DNA of 64,000 nt from Epiperipatus broadwayi (lineage: Eukaryota > Onychophora > Udeonychophora > Euonychophora > Peripatidae), in NCBI GenBank assembly GCA_028023455.1, contig JAQFVV010012441.1, forward strand, positions 2,105,911 to 2,169,910, read 5' to 3'. This document shows positions 34,642 to 46,544 of the stretch, piece by piece; the first letter of the stretch is position 1; every line of letters begins with the position of its first letter. A program made the translations under genes and the position numbers. Under the pieces are notes generated by a model. It searched no databases. It saw only the letters and a program-made list of their open reading frames with translations, and was not told the origin of the DNA.

Positions 34642-35340
34642 GAGTAGGCACTAGATGGGGATTTTATGCACAAGCCTTCTGGCATCCATTGATTACTCTA
34701 GCTTGCTGTGTGTGGCAATATGTATAATGAGTTTTGCCTGTTTTTGAAATGGATATACAGTGAATGATTTAATATATTCACACTATTATTTCAAGACACA
34801 TAATAGTGGCCTATATAAGTGCATTTATGTTTGAAAATAAGATGGTAGTTCTTATTTTTTCAAAGTCTTTACCTTGTGGCTGAAATGAGGGTATTTTTAT
34901 ATTTAACGTCATTGATTTAATATTATATACAGAATTAGTGAGGAAGGTCTATTACTTTCTAAATAGAATTACAATCTGACACTGGATTAGTAAAATTCAT
35001 AGATTATTACATAGTTTAATATATAATATTAACAAGAAGTACATTATAAAATTTTATACATGTTAATGAGATAATCAATAGAAATGAATGTAAAGTAAAT
35101 GATGTAATATATTCACACTATTGTTTCAAGACACTTAAATTTGACCTATATAAGTGCATTTAAGTTTGAAAATAAGATGGTCATTTTTATTTTCTTAAAG
35201 TCTTTATCTTGTGGCTGGAATGAGTTTATCCTTGTATTTAATATTATTGATTTAATATTATGTATGAAGCCAGTGGGGAAGGTTTATTACCTTCTAAATA
35301 GAATTGCAATCTGACACTGCACTAATAAAATTGATTATTA

Positions 35341-37915
35341 ATCATTTATTAAACTAAAGATTATCTCTAGCCCAGACATAAACTTTAAACCTCAGTAAAA
35401 ATTTATTAACTAGTAATGAAAGATACTAATAATAACAATTATAAAATTCCAGAAAAAAAAAACCTTTCCATTTTGACGTGGAATATTTTATTAAGAAGGA
35501 AACCATAATAAAATGAAAATCAAGAAGGCAGTTTTCATAAATAGAAATATAAAATTATTAATTAATAGGCGAAGCACAAATATTAAAATTTATGAATCTT
35601 GTTTTTGTCACATGATATTATTTAGTTCTGGCAAATTTAAAATAATTAATAGTTGAGACTGTTTACAAGTTAACTGAAAATATTTCAGAATTTTTATAAT
35701 TATTATTATTAATATTGATACTTTTATTTATTATTATTACAATTATTAATCTACAATGGATGTAGTCATTTGGCTTATATATATATAAACAAAAAACTCT
35801 GAAATAAGCTCTGCAATAGTCAGTATATTAGTATAAAAATATAAATAAGAACTATAGCCAACTCACAGCATATATCCCATCCTGAATAGCATTTAACAGT
35901 TAAAATTCAAAAAAACAAATCTCATTGAACTCACACAAAGTTAACGTTCCCACATGAATAGCCAACTGTCTATAATTTATGGTTGTTAACATAATTGTAT
36001 TGTTTAGTTAATAACTTCTCTGTCATATTTATAAAAGTATGACTCTTTTTTCTTTTCTTCTAATTGTTTTCCATATATAAAATAAAAGCACTGTCAAAGC
36101 AAAATTTTTTATTACAAATAATGGAATGCTAAGCAAATACAGTTTTTAATCTATCCACAAAATACAACTTATAAAAAATTCCTGTTCGTGAGTTCTTCTT
36201 TTCAATGCATATTTTGATTCCTCAATGTAACTGAACCCACATTAGCTCTCCACTTTATATGTAATATTATATTTGTTGATTTTATCAACTGCATCCTTTA
36301 TATTAATAATTAATCTACTAATATTTAGTCTATCATTAAAATGGAAAGAAACCAATGATGCAAACGTATTGCACAATAATGTAAATAAAATATCTTTCCT
36401 ATTATATATATAGTGAGATTTAAATATTAATGTATTGCTACTCAAGATGGCAGAATACCCATAAGATGGCTATAGCAAAGGAAATTATTCTTTAATTTTA
36501 TATAGGCATTTTTAATTTTGTAGAATTATTCTAGTGGATTTTGTTTATATATATATATAAACATCAAAACAGAGATTAAATATGTTAAATTAAATTAATT
36601 AAACTCAGTATATTTTCAGTTTATATGCATTATAATCATGATTGCTTATATGTAAAAACCATGATAATTCTTTAATTTAGAAAGTAATCAGCCTTCAACA
36701 TGCACTGTTCAATCATATTACTCACTCACCAATGTTATAATGAATATTCAGGACAATCTCAAACCCAAATGCAAGATAGAGACTTTTAAAAGTTAAGAAT
36801 ATCCATCTTATCTTAGTACCTAAATGCAACCATATAGGCCAATCTAGAGCATTTTGGAATGAGAGCATGAGAATTTATTCTTTGTAACTTTCTGTCCATT
36901 AGGCTATTAATTTATAAATTAGACCCAGCAAAATTTTCAAGTTTACAACTGGTAAATATTAGATGATGTTAGAATCAATTGAATAACAATATAATTTTCA
37001 AGCACAGTTTTCATTTTCCTATATACTAATCTGGATAAAATGCCAGTTATGATGAAACCAAGCAACAAACAATTAAAATTAACAATTCAAGCTGTTATTA
37101 GGCTATCTAGGTAATAACAATAGTATATTCATATTAAACCAAAAATGGAATATTTTTTATTTTAACATTTTAGCTGGTATGAAAGTTGTAAATCAGGTTT
37201 TGAAGCACAATAATTTCTCTAAATTTTCTTAAGCATTCTTCAATTTTCATTGGTTATTGCCTAGCAACATTGTAACTGAAATTTTATCTGGGTTGATATA
37301 TGAAAAATTCTTATCACATTTTAATGTACATATATAAATCGATACAAATTTTAAAATTTGAAACAGATGATGTTCTTACTTTAATGTACCCTTAATTATT
37401 TGTTATGGTTGATAATAATTATTATAAACATTTAAAGTCAAATGCATTTTCGATTGTGTTGCATATTATTACTGATGATGTTCTATTGCTGTCTGAGTTG
37501 ATTAGAGTGTTTTATTATTTGTAGAGTCTATTTTATTAATATTCACTTTAATTGTTTCAATGATAACTTAATAGAATGTTATTACATCTTCTATAGATAA
37601 TGACAGTCGATTGCATTCAATATTTCCATATATATATATATAACTGTATAGTTCATCCATGTTAATTAATATATATTTATTTTAAACAATGAAATCTCCT
37701 AGAACCAAAATTTAGTAAAATATCTCATCATTCATCATCCCACAATAATGAAATTTCTAACCCCATCTATATTAAATTTAATTATCATCTTATCTGACAT
37801 CATCTCACAATCTTAAACAGTGGAATAATGATACAAGATAAAATGTATAATTAAATTTATTGTATACAGTGCTAGGAGATATCATAATTATATATACAAT
37901 ATATCAATTTAAATT
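35341..37915. other. AT-rich intronic stretch, nothing firmly recognised
   Basis: A segment at about 35490-35600 (AAACCATAATAAAATGAAAA, AAGAAGGCAGTTTTCATAAA) resembles 43200-43290, so both may be relics of one repeat. No exon or RNA was supported. Confidence 0.4.
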
Positions 37916-37919
37916 ATTA

Positions 37920-38112
37920 GCTAACATTTTATAATATAATATTAAATCATCTACCCACTTTATTACTATTTCACAATGCTTTAATTGCACACCCTCTTTT
38001 ACAGTTTCGATTGCCCCAGCAATCCTCTTCAGAACTGTCAAAGAGAGTTGTAATTTAAGCATTGCGAAACAATAATAAAGTGCGTAGATGATTTAATATT
38101 ACATTATATACA
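37920..38112. repeat. foldback with hammerhead-like loop
   Basis: The left arm AATATTAAATCATCTACCCAC returns inverted as GTGCGTAGATGATTTAATATT; the next arms are ATTACTATTTCACAATGC and GCATTGCGAAACAATAAT. The centre, read on the minus strand, gives CTGAAGA-G-GATTGC(TGGG)GCAATC-GAAACTGTA, which has the hammerhead core order but an extra base before helix II. Confidence 0.75.
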
Positions 38113-39250
38113 TTTGGCAATGCAGTAAGGAAGATTAATTAACATTTTATAGTAGGCTATGTCAAGATATTTAAAGTATTACACTGTTCTATTTCAATTG
38201 CGAACAATGGCTATTTAATTAACTCGTAATTATTAATATTTCTTTAATTCTGAAAAAATATTTTAATTTTACATTAAGCAGTTTTACATTAGGTAAATAG
38301 ATCTAACACATAAAAATCAGTATATGATTTTTTTAAAATTATAATATGCTTTGTTTTACTCGTGTGTTATGTATAATATTTAAATTAGATATTCCTTAAT
38401 AAACATTTTCTTTTTTAAATATATAATTCAAAACACTGGAAAATTTGTAAGCAATCTCCATGATGCATTTTAATTAAACAAATCTCATTCATATTGCTTA
38501 ACAACCTCACTCATTAAGATCTCAGCATAATAAATTTTTCAAGCCACCAAGATTTCTTTAAAGTGGTCTTCAAACCTGTTTTAATTTCAAATAGATATAT
38601 GTAATATTTAGAATTACTCAGATACATATTATACTACTAATTCTGCACTAACACGCTTGTTAGAGAAGTTTAATTTTGTTTATATGTTTATATACGCTAA
38701 GCACTTTCGAAGTTCTTAGACTTCATATTCATAGCTGAGTGCAGTCAAAGGTAACAAGCGGGAGTATTGTAATTTATGCGAATTGAAAGTGATGTAACGC
38801 TAAAACATTTTATAACAGATCTCTTAGTATTAATTTTTGAAGATTCTTATTTTCGTGGTATCTTAGAATTTTCTTAAGTGATTACATGTGTACAGAATCC
38901 TAATGATAGAATAGGAAATCAGAAGATGCCTTGGATGATGATTGGTTGAGGTAGCATACAGATGTTTTATTATTTCAATGCAAATTTATTTCCGCCATTT
39001 TGATTTTGTTGAAAATTTATTTTATCAGTGAAAATGCAAGATTTATCATTTATTGTGACTGGAAACCAATCGATTAATATCTCTTATTGATGAAAGATTC
39101 ACATATGTGGCTTTCCTCAAATGCCAGAAAGCTTGCAATAGCTTTGAATATATATATAGTCTTCTAAACTTATATCACAGACAATTTTAAATATGATTTA
39201 TGATAGTATTTTGACATTTTTCACATTTTGAAATAAATTATATTGTCAAT
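38113..39250. other. AT-rich intronic stretch, nothing recognised
   Basis: No supported feature. Confidence 0.4.
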
Positions 39251-39257
39251 CGTCACA

Positions 39258-39405
39258 ATATTATAAATACAATTTATCCAACCGCTTCAAACACTTTTTA
39301 GCAAAAACTCTTTACACCTACGTATATGTATATGTACAAATAAAGAGTTTTTGCTCAAAAGTGTTTCAAGCGGTTTGGATAAATTGTATTTATAGGATAT
39401 TACGG
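39258..39405. repeat. foldback, arms about 60 bp, high identity
   Basis: AATACAATTTATCCAACCGC and AGCAAAAACTCTTTA on the left return inverted as TAAAGAGTTTTTGCT and GCGGTTTGGATAAATTGTATT on the right, with a TACGTATATGTATATGTAC spacer. Confidence 0.9.
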
Positions 39406-40742
39406 CAAAAATAAAAAAAAGTGTGATTTTGGTTTCATAATATTATAGTTAAATCACTATAGCATGATCAAATATGATTATAGACACTTTTAGTGCTGCT
39501 CATGAATTTGTCATTTACAGGTGAAAGAAGTAAAAGAATGCATATCTAGAAAAGATTTGCAATCACTCTTTTACAAGATGTGATCAAACTCTAACAGAAT
39601 TTTAAAATTAATATTTTATTTACACATTATATATGATTGCAAGTTATCTTTTACTCCAGATATTTCTAGATGAGCATTGTCAGATATGAAGTCTAATGTC
39701 ATATTAAGAACATAAATTCACTCTTTTCTGTATAGATAGCTCACAAGTAGATAATGTCTCTTACAGGATGATGGCAACTGGATATATAGCTGAAATGTCC
39801 ATACTCTATAATAATAAGCAATTATATACATAGGAAAAGTAAAAATAAATTATTTATATTATTGGCCTGCTAATATTTTTGTTTTAAGTACATGTCCCTT
39901 TATATATGGAGAGTTTTAGAGTGTAGAAATATTGAATTTGTTTTCCACATCAGGTTCAAATTCAGACCAAATGAAATTCTTTTCAAGGAATGTAGGATTT
40001 TTTTCATCAGACAGCTGACATATAACCAAGACTTATCTTACCATCAAAAAACATCAATAAATAGGTAATCTGCTATTCTTAGTAAGATAGTAATGCAAGA
40101 ATAGAAAACTATTCAAATCCTTGCCACCTATTAATTAGCAAATTTAAAAAGTATTGCAATTTTCTTCACTGTTTTTTATAAGGTTGTTTAAGATTGTCTT
40201 GCAGTAGTCGGTTTGCATAAAGACACTATAACATAGCTTATACTTTAATATTTATTTTAGTAATCTAATATACTTTCAAAGTGTTAAAATTATTGCTAAT
40301 GGTTATCAACATTTTTATAAATCCACTATTAAATAACATTTAAAATGATATTAGCTCACTGTTTTTATTAATTATTGATTTTGTGTAATAAACCTGGCTT
40401 CTTGTATTTTCATCTTTCTATATATTTTTTTCTTTGTAAAGCACTTCAACAATACCAGGAACAAACCATGCCCATGTTCTTCATCATGATCATAAACTGT
40501 TGATGCACTTTCTTATTTATAGAAAAGCTAAAACTAACTTTATAAATAAGTTCATATTTTTTAATCATGAAAAGAATTATGGACATGGATTCAATCCATA
40601 TGTTATTGAAGTGGTTTAGAAGAAAGAAATGATAGAAAGAGAAAAATCAAAGAAGCATGGTTTATTGCATAAATTGAACATGAAATAAATCATAGGGACT
40701 ATAGCATACAAATAAATAAATATTGAGTCTTTAAAATTTTAT
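39406..40742. other. AT-rich intronic stretch, nothing recognised
   Basis: A CTGATGA string on the minus strand at about 40010 lacks the other hammerhead parts. Confidence 0.4.
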
Positions 40743-40866
40743 TTAATATTGGATTTAAAAACAAGCAAAACTCAATATATATATATATATTGCCACACAC
40801 AGTAAGCTAGAGTAATCAATGGATGCCAGAAGGCTTGTGCATAAAATCCCCATCTAGTGCCTACTT

Positions 40867-40925
40867 ATCCAATATCCCCAGACTAGTTTCTGGCTTATGG
40901 CCTTTATCAGTGAGGAGCCTTGGAT
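40867..40925 (-). pseudogene. decayed family A hammerhead
   Basis: The minus-strand core reads CTGATAA, losing the conserved G8. Helices are otherwise intact. Predicted inactive. Confidence 0.78.
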
Positions 40926-40960
40926 CTGAGAGCACTGCATCTAAATCTTAGTGCTCTCAG

Positions 40961-41019
40961 ATCCAAGGCTCCTCACTGACGAAGGCCATAAGCCAGAAAC
41001 CAGTCTGGGGATATTGGAT
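40961..41019 (+). ncRNA. hammerhead ribozyme, family A copy 5
   Basis: Core CTGACGA, helix II GGC(CATAA)GCC, GAAAC-CA-GTC (helix III loop changed to CA), lower helix I TCCTCA/TGGGGA and upper ATCCAA/TTGGAT. All catalytic-core residues are present. Confidence 0.87.
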
Positions 41020-41189
41020 GAGTAGGCACTACATGGGGATTTTATGCACAAGCTTTCTGGCATCCATTGATTACTCTAGCTTGCTGTGTGTGGCAATATA
41101 TATAGTGAGTTTTGCCTGTTTTAACAACAGTTATACACAAGCATAAGAGGAGGTGGTCATGTGATGTTTATTGTCTTAATATTGGATTT

Positions 41190-43415
41190 GTTAGAAAGTC
41201 AATAGCCATAAATATAATGCATTGAAAATACAAGTTACTAAAATAAATGTTAAGATATAATCTCTGTTTTAGTGTTTTGCTGTTCATGTTAGACAATACT
41301 TACCTGGGCAATACATATTAAAGATATGTTATTCTGATTCATCCAGGTATAATTTTGATTAAAATGCATCAGCCATTATCTTGGTAAAAAAAATTTCTTG
41401 TAGAACCTATATAACATTTTAAAATAACATTTTTTACCTCGATAATGGCATATGTATTCCAGCTGAAACATTGATACAATAGTATTATTAGTTAATCAAC
41501 ACATGGTTAAGGATAATGTATTATATATATAACTATAAAACATTAACCATGATAATATTTATAATAATAATTGTAAAAATATAGAAGTATTTTCAGTTAC
41601 TTTTGAATATTTTCAAGTATTAAATATTTTCAGTTTTCTCAGGAAATAAATATATCATATGATAACTCAAGATTCATGAATTTTAATATTTGCTATATTC
41701 TATTATTGAAAGATTTTTTAATTCTATTTATGAAAATTACCTCTTTGATTTTCCTTTTATAATAGTTTTTTCCCCTTTTGAAGAATTATCATAAAATCCA
41801 AATCGAAAGTAAAATTACATGCATGTTGCTAGACTTTACGTCAATTTTAAAAATACATTATTAATCTAACAACTTACTTCTAGTCATGACTGAATCACCA
41901 ATTTTGAGGTTGTTTGAGGTTTTATAATGAAACTGCAGCTATGTCAGCTATTTCATAGTTATCTATAATGCTAGTTTGTCAGTTCACATTTTTGTGATAG
42001 AAATTGGAACTAAAAATATTAGTTTAACAACAGTCTGAAGATGTCAGCATTGTGTGCAAATTTCCAAATTCAAAAGAAGCTGTCAATGCCCTAATTGGTT
42101 GTATCATAATACAAAAAAACTGGCAACATCAATTGGTAAATCACTTAGCTTTAGGCTTTTGAGAGTATGCTTGTTTTTTAGTATTTTAGAAAAAAAATGT
42201 AATTTTTAATAGTTTATTTACTTTTTTAAGGTTATTTATGCAACATATTTGCAAAATATTTGTTTTAAACTCAAAAATATGTGATTACAGTTAGATTTAA
42301 TTTGAAAATTTATATGTTTTTAAGAAAGCAAATCATTAAAATCAAACAAAAGATGTTACTGCTTGCTTTAAAAAAATGCATTCATAAATGCTGGTGAAGA
42401 AAATTTTTATAAAATTTTAATAATAATGAGTAATAATAATAGTAGATTACTCTACTGCACATGCGCTTTACAGATTGAAAGCTTTTTTAATGAATATGCT
42501 TCTTTCCAAACACAAGATAAAGTCTTTTTAAAAGATATAATGAATCCACTTTATCTTTTTCACCCAAACTATATGTATAGGCAAATCTGAAGCATTTGGA
42601 ACTGAGAGCGTTAAGATTTAACTAATCACTTTAAATTACTTATGATATGAGTTTTGTTAATGACAACTGTGAAATTTTTACAATTTGTGATACGTCATTA
42701 TTAAATGAAAACTTAAACATATGTAACAAATATTTTATTTATATAATAATGAGTGTAATTTTAAAACATTTTTTATTGTTTATGATATTTCAATTAAAAT
42801 TCATTTCCATTTTAAAAATGGAATTTAAATAACATATTTCATTCAGTAAAGTGTACAAATATGTGAAGGTTATCACACAATATGAAAAAAGCCTTTGTTA
42901 TTATTACATATTCAGTTTAGTACTTTACTTTTCTATTTGCAAAGTTTAAATATTATCTTTTAGAATGTCTTTTATTTGTAAACTTATTTTCGTAGTAATA
43001 GAATAAACATTTTATTATAAAAATATTGCAAATATGATTGAAATTGCCACAAATGTCTTTCAAATAAGAATGGGAGAATATAGGCTTAATGAGGATTAAA
43101 AGTGATAACCATATAAAACTATTGTTTTTTTTAATCATGTATAAACCTGTAATTTTGCTTTCAATTGTGACCTGGAAAACACTAGAATTCATCATATGGA
43201 AAAAAAACCATAATAAAAATAAAATAAAGAAGGCAATTTTAATAAATAGAAAGAGAAAGTCTTTAATTAATAGATATAGGGCAAATACTAAAATTCATGA
43301 AATGATCATAAAATCTTTCAAGGACACATTAGACCTAAAAAAATTAATATTTTATTAAAAGATCACTATTTACTTAGTATTTGCCTAAAGGTTTGCGATA
43401 ATAGTATATTAGATG
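41190..43415. other. AT-rich intronic stretch, nothing firmly recognised
   Basis: The overlapping frames at 42953-43358 are lysine- and isoleucine-rich without a recognisable family. 43200-43290 resembles 35490-35600. Confidence 0.4.
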
Positions 43416-43567
43416 TGATAATAGGTTGGACTATTTTCATCATCTATCATCAAATTTGAATGTATAGAAAACTTTAAACTTTTCAAATACAAAGAACTTG
43501 TTAGTAATAACACACCAATAGACAACACAGGTTAGTAATTACACAAGGTTTCATGTAATATTATTAT

Positions 43568-43700
43568 CCACTCTTCTTCAAGTGTTGTTGGCCTAACCAG
43601 TGACAACATTAGCATAGGAGCCAAACTTAACCTTTAAATTCTATAATATAAATTTTAAGCAATGCTTTAACCAACTGAGATATTCTGAAGGACTTGGAAG
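43568..43700 (-). mobile_element. tRNA-derived SINE (family D), copy 2
   Basis: Reads on the minus strand as a head with ATCTCAGTTGGTTAAAGCA (box A) and TTTGGCTCC (box B region), then a middle ending in CACTTGAAGAAGAGTGG. Facing copy 3. Confidence 0.75.
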
Positions 43701-43749
43701 GATTTGAACCAACCCTCATATATAAATATATGAAATTTCTACTATTTGT

Positions 43750-43915
43750 TGATTTGACAGAATAACTCAGTTGGTTAGAGTGTTGGCTTAAAATTCAATA
43801 TTCAAGAATATAAAGGTATGTTTGGTTCCTATGTTAATATTGTCACGAGTCAGGACAGAAACACCTGAAGAAGAGTTGAGATTAATACTACTTGAAACAT
43901 TGTGTAATTAATAAC
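43750..43915 (+). mobile_element. tRNA-derived SINE (family D), copy 3
   Basis: GACAGAATAACTCAGTTGG (box A), TTGGTTCCTATG (box B), then GTCACGAGTCAGGAC, CCTGAAGAAGAG and TTGAAACATTGTG. Same order as copy 1 at 32133. Confidence 0.8.
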
Positions 43916-44036
43916 TTATTCTACCTTTTTGTGTGTTATTACTAACAAGTCATTTATATTCGAAATTTTTTAATAAAGTTTAAGATTTTCTATACATTCA
44001 ACATTTAATGATAGATTATGAAAATATTCCAACATA

Positions 44037-44601
44037 TTACACATCACTATCTACTTCTGTAAAAAATTTAAATCAGAATGTTTTAAAGATCTGCAACAAC
44101 CTAATAAATATGAGAAATTTTCTCAATTGAGAGCTTCTATTCGTTGTTTTTTAAATCATGCTTTAATTTTATCATTTAATGGTGTAAACCTTTGCTTTAA
44201 CATATATTTGTGTGTACATGCACATATAAGGAAAGTTTTGTGGTGAGGTGGTACTTTATTGACCTATCCTTAAATACAGGGCTTAGTAGGTTTAAATATT
44301 TTTTTAACTAGCTTAGGATTTTACTTTTGGATAGCCAACCCAATTAATCATCCAGTATTGGTTGGTAAATAGGTATCTAGTTATTTTCAGCTAGAGCATA
44401 AAACAGGAATGGAAAATACCTCTTGACTAGTTGACAAGCCTGGTGACCACTACATTCTCATTCATTGTTTGGGAATGTGTGGGAAGCTTTGCCCTGCTGT
44501 AAGCAATTTAAAAACTGATTTACTTTTGCATATAAAAATATATACAAAAGTAATTAAATTTTTGAAAAATTAAAAATAATAAATGTTATATGATATTTTA
44601 A
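44037..44601. other. intronic stretch, nothing recognised
   Basis: AT-rich. 44240-44500 has mixed composition (CTTAGTAGG, GCTAGAGCATAAAACAGG, GTTTGGGAATGTGTGGG) but no identified family. Confidence 0.35.
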
Positions 44602-44760
44602 TACTAACTTTTTTTAAATTTTCTCTTATAGTTCCTCCAGAGTAGAAATGGTAATCTGGTATAGATGGAAACATTCTAAAAAGGATTTACAATATAGAGG
44701 AGAGAGGGGCACACAAAAAACATTCAACATATTTTAAATAAAGAAATCACTGTTTCTAAT
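44602..44760 (+). CDS. probable terminal exon of the CAP gene with 3' UTR
   Basis: A perfect branch-point consensus TACTAAC (44602-44608) is followed by a T-rich tract and TTCTCTTATAG ending at 44631. The coding part is 44632-44645: added to the single A left by the exon at 28346, it reads Ile-Pro-Pro-Glu and then TAG. The protein would end C-T-D-G-L-C-I-P-P-E. A polyadenylation signal AATAAA lies at 44737-44742, about 92 nt past the stop, so cleavage is expected near 44755-44765. The coding part is too short for homology. The call rests on phase, branch point, acceptor and poly(A) signal together. Confidence 0.5.
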
Positions 44761-45867
44761 ATATTTGAAGCATATCTTTAATTAACTATATACTCACAAA
44801 ATATTTCAATAAACTATACTTTCGTATTAATTTATATCAGTATTTTTCTCAATCTTGTTCCATCTAAATACTGTACTATTTTTCTAATAATGTATATATA
44901 TAAGTTGTACACCATATTAAGCTTTTGAGTAATATTGCAAGATGATAAACATTTAATTATTTTATACATTCAACGAGTAGACCTATAATAGCTCAAACTT
45001 GAGTGGAATGTGAAACAAAGTTATATCTGATATATCAGTATTGATGGATAAGATGAAATAAACAAAAAAATAAAATTAGGTATGTAAAAAAAAGTTTGCT
45101 GATTTATTTAAAAAAATATATTTATACAGCCCCTAAAAGAATTGGATCTAAAAAACCAATCAGCATTAAAGTAATTGAGTTAGTTGTAAATAGATCTGAT
45201 AAGATTACATGACCCATGTTGTGAAGCATTCAAACTGTTGTCATAACAACATCTGAATGATGCATTAATAGCAGAACACTGATATTCCATTAATTAATTT
45301 TAAGCATTGGCTGGAATGATACAATTTACAAATAATAACTAATTAATTAAGTGTACTTATGGCTATTATAAATAATATATACATATATATGTAGATTACC
45401 TAATAGCCCATGCTTATTTTCAACATGAATCTTCAATTTCTTATCAAGGCAATCTTTATAAGGGGAAGATGGATCCATCCTTTACTTATGGAAGTTGCCT
45501 CATCAACAGATTGAAAATTAAACTAATGTAAATGAGAATCACATGATTTACATTTGTGAACCATCTAGCTTTATGCAAAATTGGGTTTAGTATATATATA
45601 TATATAAGATAAAAAAGTGAGGAATCATAGAGAAAATAGGCTATATTATATTACACATATTCTAGCATACTTTCAGCATATTTGTGCCATAATCATGATT
45701 AATTTAAGCAATAATATCACTTGATTCTTTAGTTTACATAATCCTAATATAAATAAGTATAGTTCTCTGCTCTAATATCATCTGCCATGAGCTTTGAGAA
45801 ATCTATGATTACATAATGATGCTAAAACAGATAACTTCATGTTTATATCATAAATAGTACTATATTT
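44761..45867. other. 3' flank, AT-rich, nothing recognised
   Basis: No supported feature. Confidence 0.4.
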
Positions 45868-46155
45868 AATATTCACCAAAATATAAAATAACAAACCAAT
45901 TTTCTTTAAAAAACTTGTTTTTTAATTATTATGACTATATGAATTTTAATTTCAAGAGCAACGTTTCGACTATTTACATCCTTATAGCCTTTTTCAAGCC
46001 ACTTCCTCTAAATAGAGGAAGTGGCTTGAAAAAGGCTATAAGGATATAAATAGTCGAAACGTTGCTCTTGAAATTAAAATTCATATAGTCATAATAATTA
46101 AAAAACAAGTTTTTTAAAGAAAATTGGTTTGTTATTTTATATTTTGGTGAATATT
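45868..46155. repeat. nearly perfect 288-bp palindrome (foldback)
   Basis: Two 143-bp arms (45868-46010 and 46013-46155) around a 2-nt centre (AA at 46011-46012) pair with a single mismatch seen (TTTACATCC against GGATATAAA). Each arm contains TTGAAAA-AGGCTAT...ATAGTC-GAAACGTTG, arranged like a hammerhead but with TTGAAAA in place of CTGANGA. The apparent 85-codon frame across it is a by-product. Confidence 0.95.
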
Positions 46156-46540
46156 GTTTATAGTGACTATTTTTTAAAGAAAAAAGAAGTTCAAGATTAA
46201 AATTTATGCTAATACTATATTTATTTTGCACCTACTTTTATTTATTTAGCTAAATTTGAATCCAAATTTAAATATATGTTATTTGTTCTTTGATTAACAA
46301 TTACAAGTAATTTAATGAGGTATATAATATTTTATACATTAAAGAAACATTCTTAATCAAAATACTAACAGCATGCAATTAACTTTGTATTGAGATTCAA
46401 TTAAATAAATAGAAGTATAGATTGATAGTAATATTACCTCTTATGTTAGTCATAATTATGGTACAAATATGCTGTGAGCATCCTAGAGGATTTGTAATAT
46501 AAAGTATCTACATGTCTTTTAGATATAGATAGATTGATTG
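46156..46540. other. AT-rich stretch, nothing recognised
   Basis: No supported feature. Confidence 0.4.
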
Positions 46541-46544
46541 ATAA

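Larger units (their letters stand above)
34008..34745. mobile_element. family A hammerhead element inserted in satellite
   Basis: Exact 12-bp target-site duplication GAAATGGATATA at 33996-34007 and 34746-34757. The left part is one full minus-orientation unit (34009-34460, 452 bp) plus the start of a second (GCCAATAAAC at 34461). At about 34556 it switches to the plus orientation and runs to the end. Two hammerheads with intact core residues, one per orientation, are present. Confidence 0.93.
33062..35340. repeat. tandem satellite, about 322-335-bp units
   Basis: The marker GTCTTTATCTTGTGGC recurs at about 33131, 33453, 33777, 34865 and 35200. Each unit also has TTATTACCTTCTAAATAGAA, ATAATTTAATAT and a TGCATTTARGTTT block. 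Spacing is 322, 324 and 335 bp. The large gap between the third and fourth markers is accounted for by the 738-bp family A insertion at 34008-34745. Copies are diverged by several percent or more, so the array is not recent. Confidence 0.9.
40757..41175. mobile_element. family A hammerhead element, 419 bp, foldback
   Basis: Exact 14-bp target-site duplication TTAATATTGGATTT at 40743-40756 and 41176-41189. The minus-orientation left arm and plus-orientation right arm meet at about 40950, each with a hammerhead. The terminal GTTTTAACAACAGTTATACAC block is on the right end only; the left end begins within the AAGCAAAACTCA segment. Confidence 0.93.
43418..44036. repeat. long foldback carrying two SINE copies, about 618 bp
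   Basis: Outer arms ATTTTCATCATCTATCATC, AATGTATAGAAAACTTTAAAC and ACTTGTTAGTAATAACACAC (43430-43515) return inverted at 43930-44033. Within them, a minus-strand family D SINE (43568-43700) faces a plus-strand copy (43750-43915). The two halves are clearly homologous but diverged. Confidence 0.85.
28438..44631 (+). other. CAP gene intron, about 16.2 kb (inferred)
   Basis: Runs from the GTAAGT donor at 28438 to the inferred acceptor ending at 44631. It depends on the terminal exon call being right. Confidence 0.5.

Noticed and set aside
37475-37510. CTGATGATG string as a hammerhead
   Set aside because: The next bases give no helix II and no GAAA at a workable distance.
39960-40020. Minus-strand CTGATGA followed by GAAAA
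   Set aside because: About 19 nt between the two cannot form a helix II, and there is no cleavage triplet with a helix I partner.
45974-46231. 85-codon frame as a gene
   Set aside because: It runs through a nearly perfect palindrome, so both strands look open by symmetry.
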